This document shows, one piece after another, positions 56,930 to 64,000 of a stretch of DNA of 64,000 nucleotides. A program made the translations under genes and the position numbers. The notes under the pieces were generated by a model. The model searched no databases. It had not been told where the DNA came from and saw only the letters and a list, made by a program, of their open reading frames with translations. Positions within the stretch are counted from its first letter, which is position 1; each line of letters starts with the position of its first letter. The DNA is from Apricaphanius iberus (lineage: Eukaryota; Chordata; Actinopteri; Cyprinodontiformes; Aphaniidae): contig JAPXFQ010002824.1 of assembly GCA_028564705.1 (NCBI GenBank), positions 1,888,501 to 1,952,500 on the forward strand, in the 5' to 3' direction.

Positions 56930-57600
56930 TAATCTAAAAAAAACTGTGCCAACCTGGGCTGAAACAACTTCCAACAATTGCTGTAGCATGCAGTTTTTTT
57001 TTTTTCATCAATGCTGAGGTATGTTGGCCTACTTTCCTTTGCAGAATTCAGCTAGAATGGAGGTTATCCAAGCAGAAAATATTGTTTATGGTCAAGCTTT
57101 GGCTTTATGGTCAAGACTTTTTGTAAGCCATTTTAAAACCTTTTTTTTTAGGCATTCATAGGTTGGCCTACTTCATGATTCCGTTGGTTTCTGCAAGTCA
57201 TCCAGGACGCGTAGAAGCAAAGTAGTCCCATAATATTTCCCTGTTTGGTGCTAGAACTCTTTCTCATTGTTGAACCTCAAACAATAAGGTTAATTGATGG
57301 AAGTGGGGTCTGCGGTGCTTCATATATATTGTTTTGGGTTGTTTTGTGATCTCTTGAATGAGTCAGGGATGTTTTCTCAGAAGAATTATGGTTCACAAGC
57401 CATTTTTGGGAAGGTTCATCACTCTTCACTTTGGTTCACTGGAGGCCCGATGCAAAACAGCTTTATGAATCCTTTGAGACTGAAATATTTCAATTACTTT
57501 GTTCCTCATCTGTTCTTTCAACCAGTTCATGATGTGTCACTTTTTTTAGATCTTTTAGCCTTCGTCATGATGTCAGATAGGGTGTAATTAAGTCATTTCT
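56930..57600 (-). mobile_element. Tc1-like transposon remnant (reversed)
   Basis: Reversed Tc1 sequence in order: GGTGCTAGAACTCTTTCTC, TTGTGATCTCTTGAATGAGT, GGGAAGGTTCATCACTCTTC, TTTGGTTCACTGGAGGCCC and GTCATGATGTCAGATAGGG, corresponding to the transposase and its N-terminal end. It has deletions and no intact frame. Confidence 0.65.
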
Positions 57601-57642
57601 TTCATTTCAATTTAAAAATACTTTATTTATCCCAGAGATAAA

Positions 57643-57696
57643 TTAAGTGTTCTTTTAGCTCATACTATTTAATTTTTGAGCTAAAAGAACACTTAA
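57643..57696. repeat. Perfect 20-bp inverted repeat (stem-loop)
   Basis: TTAAGTGTTCTTTTAGCTCA at 57643-57662 pairs exactly with 57677-57696, with a 14-nt loop. It lies at the boundary between a short LINE-tail-like piece and the RTE fragment. Confidence 0.9.
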
Positions 57697-57995
57697 CGCT
57701 GCTCCTCCACATCGAGAGGAGCCAGTTGAGGTGGCTCGGGCATCTAGTCAGGATGCCTCCTGGACGCCTCCCTGGTGAGGTGTTCCGGGCATGTCCCACC
57801 GGGAGGAGACCCAGGGGAAGACCCAGGACCCGTTGGAGAGATTATGTCTCCCAGCTGGCCTGGGAACGCCTCGGGATTCCTCCCGAGGAGCTGGCCCAAG
57901 TGGCCGGGGAGAGGCAAGTCTGGGTCTCCTTGCTTAGGCTACTGCCCCCGCGACCCGACCCCGGATAAGCGGAGGAAGATGGATGGATGGATATT
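57697..57995 (+). mobile_element. RTE/Rex3-like LINE 3' end with GATG repeats
   Basis: The frame 57726-57965 encodes MRWLGHLVRMPPGRLPGEV, GRPRTRWRDYVSQLAWERLG and WVSLLRLLPPRPDPG, the C-terminal end of an RTE-type polymerase common in fish. It ends in tandem GATG units (57976-57992). It is 5' truncated but the frame is intact, so this is a fairly recent copy. Confidence 0.8.
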
Positions 57996-58178
57996 TAATT
58001 TTTCAAAGAAGTGTTGTAGATCTTGATGGATGGTGATGGTGTGTGTTGCATAGATACTAAAGAAGCCTCAGACGGAAGACACATTATTGTTGTAGGATAC
58101 TCTCATGAAAATGATGCTCGGGGTTTGTCTAATGAATCCTTCATTATTTGCATCATCATCATCAACATCTCCAGATGT

Positions 58179-58830
58179 TCAAAAGTCGTTTCCAGAATAG
58201 TACCAGCCGTCTTCATCAGGTATGATATTCATTAAGTCCCTGGCTCTGATGCAGCTACCCCAACAGATGACGGACGAAGAGATAACACTCTTAACAATAG
58301 ACTTGTATGAGATTTGCAGCATCTTCCTGCAAACCATAAAGGACCTAAGTTTCCGCAAGAAGTCCAATCTGCTCTGTCCCTTCTTGTAGACGGCTTTGCT
58401 GCCAATTCTCCAGTACAGTCTGTTGTTGAGGTGAACACCGAGGTATTTATACTCCCCAACCACCTCCACTTCTCCCATGACGGAAACAGTATCTGACTTA
58501 TCCCTGTTTCTTCTGAAATCTACAATCTCATTTGTTTTGTTCACATTCAAAGTGAGACGATTGTTTCCGCACCATGCCACAAAGCTGTCCACCAGCTCTC
58601 TGTACTCAGTTTCTTTTATATCTCTGATACACCTGACAACTGCAGAGTCATCTGAGTATTTCTGTATATGACAGGACTCTGAATTATACTGGAAGTCTGA
58701 GATGTATAGAGTGAAAAGAAAATGTTGGGAGTACAGTCCCCTGTGGTGCTCCTGTACTGCTGACCACCTGTTTTGCAACACAAGCCTTGGCAATTGTTGT
58801 CTTCAGGTTGATGTGACAAGTCTGGCAATA
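58179..58830 (-). mobile_element. LINE (Rex/CR1-like) reverse transcriptase fragment
   Basis: The minus strand is open for 204 codons (58179-58793). It has YSDDSAVV (a catalytic box variant of YADD), LTLNVNKTNEIVDFRR, EYKYLGVHLNNRLYW and AVYKKGQSRLDFLRKLRSF. The final approximately 20 residues appear unrelated. It is truncated at both sides. Confidence 0.75.
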
Positions 58831-58849
58831 ATCCGGCTTGGTTGTGGCT

Positions 58850-59885
58850 ACTGAAACGGACCCAAAGCTATTTTTAATTGCACCTAATTCAACTGGGCTG
58901 TCCTATATTTACATATAGCTGTTCTGCTTTGGATTGATTTTTCCCCCTCAATAATTGAAAGACACATTGAAAAATAAAATGTTGTGTTTATTCAGGTTAC
59001 CTTTGTCTGATAATAAAGTTACTTTGATAATGCTAAATGTTTATATTGGACCAGAAATGATAAATAAAAGAAGACATTAAGGAGACAAATATTTTTTCAC
59101 TGCAATGTACTCCCAGATGCTGCTTAATGTTACACCAACATTGCAGAGTCAAAGGAACAACCGTTTCATCAATATTTATTAAAAATGTCACTTCTTAACT
59201 ACATACATGTCAAATACAAAACCACTTACAATAGACACACAAATACTGTAAGTATCCAGTTAAGCAAAAATAATGTGCTGTATGAAATATTTTCAAACAT
59301 CTCCATTTTTATTAACGAAAAACAGATCTCCCTCTCTTTCATCAAAAGGAATAATTCTTAAATTTTGCGCACATTAAACTACTTTACAAGTTTCTTCTTT
59401 GGATACCTTTTTTAAATAAAGTGCATTTTAAATAACCATGTCTGAGCTGCACTTCACTGCCAAAAAAGATTATTCCAGAATCTTATTATAGTGTGTCAAT
59501 GTTTTTGTTTTTTTATGATTACTGTACACACATATTTACGTAAAGAAAATTATTAGAGCTACTGAGTGAAAGGGTTTGTGAAAATTAAAGAAAATACCCT
59601 CTTTACCTGCCCTGACCATGTATGAATTATATACACTTTCTTTAAATAGACCACAAAATCTTTTTTACTTGCATTGTAGTCACTAAATAGCTTTATTTAT
59701 TTATTTTCTTAACTTACTTCAAGGATATAATATGCAGTGGCATAAGGATACCAAAGCATTTTCCTTCCTTCACTTACTTTATCACTTTATCCCTCACAAT
59801 TCTAATGCCAACTTTTCCCCCAAAAAATGCATGGGGAAACTTTAAAAACTTTTATCTTGCCTCAAGCAGCTTCTTACTATTCATA
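58850..59885. other. Intergenic sequence, nothing recognised
   Basis: AT-rich non-coding sequence with no ORF or repeat end that I can support. Confidence 0.4.
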
Positions 59886-59892
59886 CACTGAA

Positions 59893-60410
59893 CAAAAATA
59901 TAAATGCAACACTTTTGTTTCTGCTCCCATTTTTTATGAGATGAACTCAAAGATCTGAAACAGTTTCTACATACACAAAATAACCATTTCTCTCAAATAT
60001 TGTTCACCAATCTAAATCTGTGATAGTGAGCACTTTTCCTTTGCTGAGATGACCTGTGCACACCTGTACAATGATCATGCTGTCTAATCAGCATCTTGAT
60101 ATGGCACACCTGGATTATCTGAGCAGATAGAAGAATTGCAAGCAGAAAGCCATTGTTGAAAGAAAGCAACAAGATGTCAATGTGGAGTAAGCCACTTGCC
60201 AAGTAGGGGGCATGACGAAGACTGATTTATTTAAAGCCTGCATGTGATCTGCAACAAGTGGTTAAGAACTATGTTTAAACATGTGTAAAAGTGATAGTGT
60301 TTAGATTTGCAAAGCTGGTAAGAGCATATAAGGGCTTCCAGCTTCAATAAAAGGTGGCTCTACAAAATATTTAGTCAAGGGGGTTATTGTGTTGGTCTAT
60401 CCCAAGTAAC
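59893..60410 (+). mobile_element. Composite Tc1-like transposon remnants
   Basis: 59893-60125 (ACAAAAATATAAATGCAACA, GAACTCAAAGATCTGAAAC, ATATGGCACACCTGG) is the end region of one fish Tc1 family. 60140-60410 (AGCCATTGTTGAAAGAAAGC, CAATAAAAGGTGGCTCTACA) matches internal and 3' parts of the family seen at 36212. Both are fragments. Confidence 0.6.
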
Positions 60411-60626
60411 CTCAATAAAATACCCTGAAGGTTTGATTTTGATGTCAAAATGTATAACTAGGTTCTACATGTAAGATGTAAATATTACAGATAACATGTG
60501 TTCAATTATTCATAGTTTTAAAATTATCTTACTACATGCACTTGTTCTGACAGAAAAATAGCGTTTTGGCTAGCATTACCTATCAGACATGTGGTTTCAG
60601 TTTTTTGGAAGATGCACTCTTTAACA

Positions 60627-60957
60627 GAGATATCAAACTCGTTTCCATTTTGGGCCACATAAAGATAATGAATGTTTTCAAAGTGCCAGAAAGTATTTGA
60701 TAAAACTATATTTAACAAACAGCTAAAAAATTAATAAATATCTCTCAATAAGTACTTCTTAAATGATACTGAACATATTTTCATAATGATGAGATTCAGG
60801 ACTATTCAAATAAACACTGATTTGAGTGATAAAAGGGTACTTAGGTGGATATAAACAAAACTTAAAAGTTCTATGTGTATGGTCCTCTACAGTTTAGAGG
60901 ATCACATCCATGGCGGACCGGATTCGGCCCCCTGGGCCTTTACTTTGTCACCTGTGC
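60627..60957. mobile_element. hAT-like MITE, second copy of the 15152 family
   Basis: Reversed relative to 15152-15495. It begins with ATCAAACTCGTTTCCATTTTG and ends with GGATTCGGCCCCCTGGGCC followed by a GTCACC end. The terminal repeats have decayed and no clean target duplication is seen. Confidence 0.55.
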
Positions 60958-60959
60958 TC

Positions 60960-62110
60960 TATAAGGAAGCTTAATTAACATTGAAATAAACATTAGTATT
61001 TAGAGTTTATTATTTTTGAAAATCCCACTTAGTTAATGTATATATAGTCCCCAAACAACATTAGCAGACAGTTTGAATGTAACAAACGTGGTAGCTAGAA
61101 GTTAAAACTGCTTCAAAATCTGCTCTAGTGATAGTTCAGTTTGTTTAAAAAAGCACATTAAAATCAAAAACACATTGGTGTACAGTAGTAATTCCGCATG
61201 TGAAATTTGGAAAACAGCAAAAATTAGTACTTAAAAATTTGCCAAGTTACAACAGTCTGTTACATGTAGGTAAGGTTATTTTAGGTACTTGCTAAAACCT
61301 CAAGGCTCAGTTTAGCAGGTTTTCTAATGACATCACACTGCTGCTTTTGCAGACAGATAACTTCCCGTAATTTTATGCCCAACTCATGGACCTGCCTTCT
61401 GCTTTAAGCTACTATTGTTTACTGATTCCTGCTTCCCACTTGTCAGATTTGGGCGGGGAAGTTTGGACCCGCTTGAAATGTAATCTGTCTTTATCAGAGG
61501 ATTTACAGTATTAAAACACTTCCTGTCCAAAGCGCTGAGTGGGATTCCTTTTAAGAGTTATTTAATAATTTGAGTGTGAGCTTCACTCAAACCCTTGTTG
61601 AGGAGAGTCTCCGGTTTCTCACAAAGGCTTAGTCACTGAACTTAGATCTGTTAATGATCTCTCTGCCTTCAGTTTAAGAAGGAGCAGGCGTCGTCCATGG
61701 CCCGAGGCAGCGTTACATACCATCACACACTCCAGAAGGGACTGCTTAACTGCGGTCTGGAACACACAGGCAACTGGGTTTGCAGAATGTGCTCACACTT
61801 TAAAAAAAGAGGGGGATGGGATTGAGGAAGAGAAGCAAAGCAATGCAATCAGCTCTCTCCACTCATCAACAGGTCTCTTCCATGTTTAGAGCAAGCAGAC
61901 ATCTTTAATTAAGGCACTTGATCATGTTTCCCTTTGCAGGGCCAAAGATATGATTTGGGATTGTGCAAATGTGTCAGAGTTGTATTCCTGCCATGTGCGC
62001 ACCAGGCTTTAGGCCCAATTTAAAACAGGACTGGGTGTGCACTGAGATGTTAATCATGCAGTAGCCACATTTCTTTAGGAAAAAAAAGTTTAACTCCTCT
62101 TGATACTTAA
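60960..62110. other. Intergenic sequence without recognised gene
   Basis: The right half (61320-62040) is richer in G+C and free of recognised repeats, and contains no credible ORF. It could hold a regulatory element for a gene outside the window. Confidence 0.35.
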
Positions 62111-62114
62111 CTGT

Positions 62115-62710
62115 AATTCCTGGCAAAAGTATTCATAGCAGATAAATATATTTACATATAAAACAATCACAACTTTGTGTTTCTGGGGTTGTATGTAATA
62201 GAGCAACACATAGTAGTAACTGACTGTGAAAATCCAGTGCAACCAAATAAATTGTTCTGTGAAGACCTCAGAGGTTTGTTCAGAGCATATTAGTGAAGAA
62301 ACTGCATAATCAAGATCAAAAAGCTCAGCAGACAGCTCAGAAGTAAATTTGTGCGAATGTTTAATTCAGATAGATTGTAAAACAAGATCCAGTTCTCTGA
62401 ATGTCTAAAAAAAAAAAGCACTGTTAAATATGTCATCTGAAAATGGAAAGAATGGCCCCACTGCAAAACTACCATAACGTGAAAGGCCAGGCAAGGAGAG
62501 TATTAATCAGAAATGCATCCAAGATGCCCATGGAAACTCTAGATGAGCAGCAGAGATTTAGGCATAAGACAACAGTTAGTCATGCACCTCATTAATCTGG
62601 CCTTTATGAACGCAGGGAAGGGGAAATTGTTGACAGAAAGCCATTAGAAAACCCCTTCACAATTTGCAACAAACCATGCAGGGGATAACAACAATGATGT
62701 GGAAGGAGTT
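62115..62710 (+). mobile_element. Tc1-like transposon 5' remnant
   Basis: It starts with TTCCTGGCAAAAGTATTCAT and continues with GACCTCAGAGGTTTGTTC, TCAGAAATGCATCCAAGATG and AGAAAGCCATTAGAAAACCC, the same family as 36212-37738. It is 3' truncated and decayed. Confidence 0.6.
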
Positions 62711-62836
62711 GATCTGACTATAGAGTGACCAGGGGGTCTCAAACTCCAGCCCTCAGTGACTGGTGTTCAGCAACATTTAGATGTTTGTTAAATAGCCTCG
62801 TCTGCAGGCAGTTAGTTTCTACAGGGCCCTGCTGGT

Positions 62837-63956
62837 CAGGGCCGGCCCAAAGTCTTATGGGGCCTTAAGCAGATTTTGACTATGGGGGGGGGGGGGGGGG
62901 GGGGGAGTGCCCCTTTAAGTCAAAGGCGTAACTGTAGCCTCAATGGTAAGCTCGTGCATGAGGCTCAGACATGCTGCGTGTGCTCACTCCTGAACGCATA
63001 GAAACAACAGCTAAGTTTGTCACATCCTTGACAATTTACTGATTTGAAGCCATGACTTGAACTGAGGTTAGAAATGTTACTGTTGTGTAAGTTTAGTTGA
63101 AGTTTGGGCTGGAGTTTTGCTGCTGCTAAAAGCTGCTCTCTGCTCACGCTGCTTTTTTTGACCCAAACACTCGCCATTTACGTACATTTATAGGCATATA
63201 GAGGCAACCGCGATGAAAAGGCCAGGGCTCATTCTACCGACCAGGGCATTGCTGGAGCATGTATGAGGAAGAAATTTTAATTTTTTTTTATTATTATTTG
63301 TAGTATTACTTATTTAAAGAAAAAGACAACCTTAGAAAAGAACAACAGCCTTCGCCGGGATTTAATGGATCATTGCCAGGACTAGCAATGCTTTTCCTGA
63401 ACAGGTTAAAGCCATGGTACAGGTCAGCTCACTTTCATGGAAGGCTCTCTGAATCTTAACAAATCAAGACTTATAATTGCTACGCATGTCACATGCGCGT
63501 GAGTATGCATCGTAGATGCGCATGTTCGTGCATTCAGATGAATACAGACACTCAGCTTGATGGAACCCAGATGTCTTCCCGGAAACTCTTGCTGGTCATG
63601 CTGACCCAGGTTCAAGCAAAGTTTAAACATCACACAAGCCAACTCCTAGCACAGACACCTATTTTTCTGCCAGTGGTACTTCTTGATAAGCAACACAATG
63701 GGAGGAAGACTCTTATGTGAAAAACGGATATAAAAACAGAGTTCAGACTCCATATTTGCCTTCTACAAAAAGGTATATTATATAATTTTCATTCCTTTAA
63801 ATATTTTGCAACTTAAAAAAAATAGAATTTAAAAGTTTTAAATAACCTACACTGAAACAAAACTAAGTCAAATAGTGTAAAATGAAAGTTAAATTTCAGC
63901 ATTTATGAGGGGCCCTGAGCAACCGCTTAGTTCGCTTATGCGTCAGGCAAGCTCTG
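62837..63956. mobile_element. hAT-like non-autonomous element (1120 bp)
   Basis: The left end CAGGGCCGGCC and the right end, reversed CAGAGCTTGCC, form a short imperfect inverted repeat. A perfect 8-bp duplication CTGCTGGT flanks it (62829-62836 and 63957-63964). It contains GGGGCC-type sub-terminal repeats at both sides and a 22-base G run (62884-62905). There is no transposase ORF. Confidence 0.75.
62884..62905 (+). repeat. Poly-G tract, 22 bases
   Basis: An uninterrupted run of G inside the hAT-like element. Its exact length may be an assembly or sequencing artefact. Confidence 0.9.
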
Positions 63957-64000
63957 CTGCTGGTGACCTAATTTTCTTGATTTGGGTGCGTTTAAAATAC

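Overview
This is a vertebrate, almost certainly teleost fish, genomic window. The evidence is small exons with GT-AG introns, two animal-specific multi-exon genes on the + strand, and a dense load of transposons typical of ray-finned fish: decayed Tc1/mariner copies, hAT-like and TTAA-flanked non-autonomous elements, a PIF/Harbinger element, and L2-, Rex/CR1- and RTE-like LINEs. The species cannot be read from the sequence. There is no operon, CRISPR array, prophage or bacterial feature, and I saw no tRNA or rRNA gene.

Gene 1 (2220-34749, +) is the 3' part of a neurobeachin-like BEACH gene, best called nbeal2. I traced 41 exons whose phases join without a break into 2096 codons plus stop. They cover the concanavalin-like region, an armadillo-like alpha-helical region, a long acidic Ser/Pro-rich linker in one exon, the PH-BEACH module, the BEACH domain and C-terminal WD40 repeats. 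The 5' exons and start codon lie left of the window. The 3' UTR probably ends at an AATAAA at 35833.

Between the genes (about 35850-43000) there are only repeat remnants and unassigned sequence.

Gene 2 (43671-56502, +) has six coding exons for a 402-residue type I membrane receptor. It has a signal peptide, four TNFR cysteine-rich repeats, one transmembrane helix and a C-terminal death domain ending in Ser-Val-Val. It resembles p75NTR, but the C-terminus, the Cys-Trp after the membrane helix and its position beside nbeal2 point to nradd (NRH1), the p75 paralogue. The 5' leader contains several upstream ORFs.

From 56503 to the right edge there is no gene: only a reversed Tc1 copy, an RTE tail, a Rex/CR1-like LINE fragment, more Tc1 remnants, and two hAT-like elements, one with a perfect 8-bp target duplication.

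The two genes are neighbours rather than partners in one pathway. NBEAL2 is a granule/vesicle trafficking scaffold; NRADD/NRH1 is a cell-surface signalling protein. I found no convincing new biological system. The points most worth checking are a possible 21-nt microexon inside the BEACH domain, the upstream ORFs of nradd, complementary C-rich and G-rich tracts in the nbeal2 3' UTR, a LINE next to a splice acceptor, and several cleanly dated nested transposon insertions.
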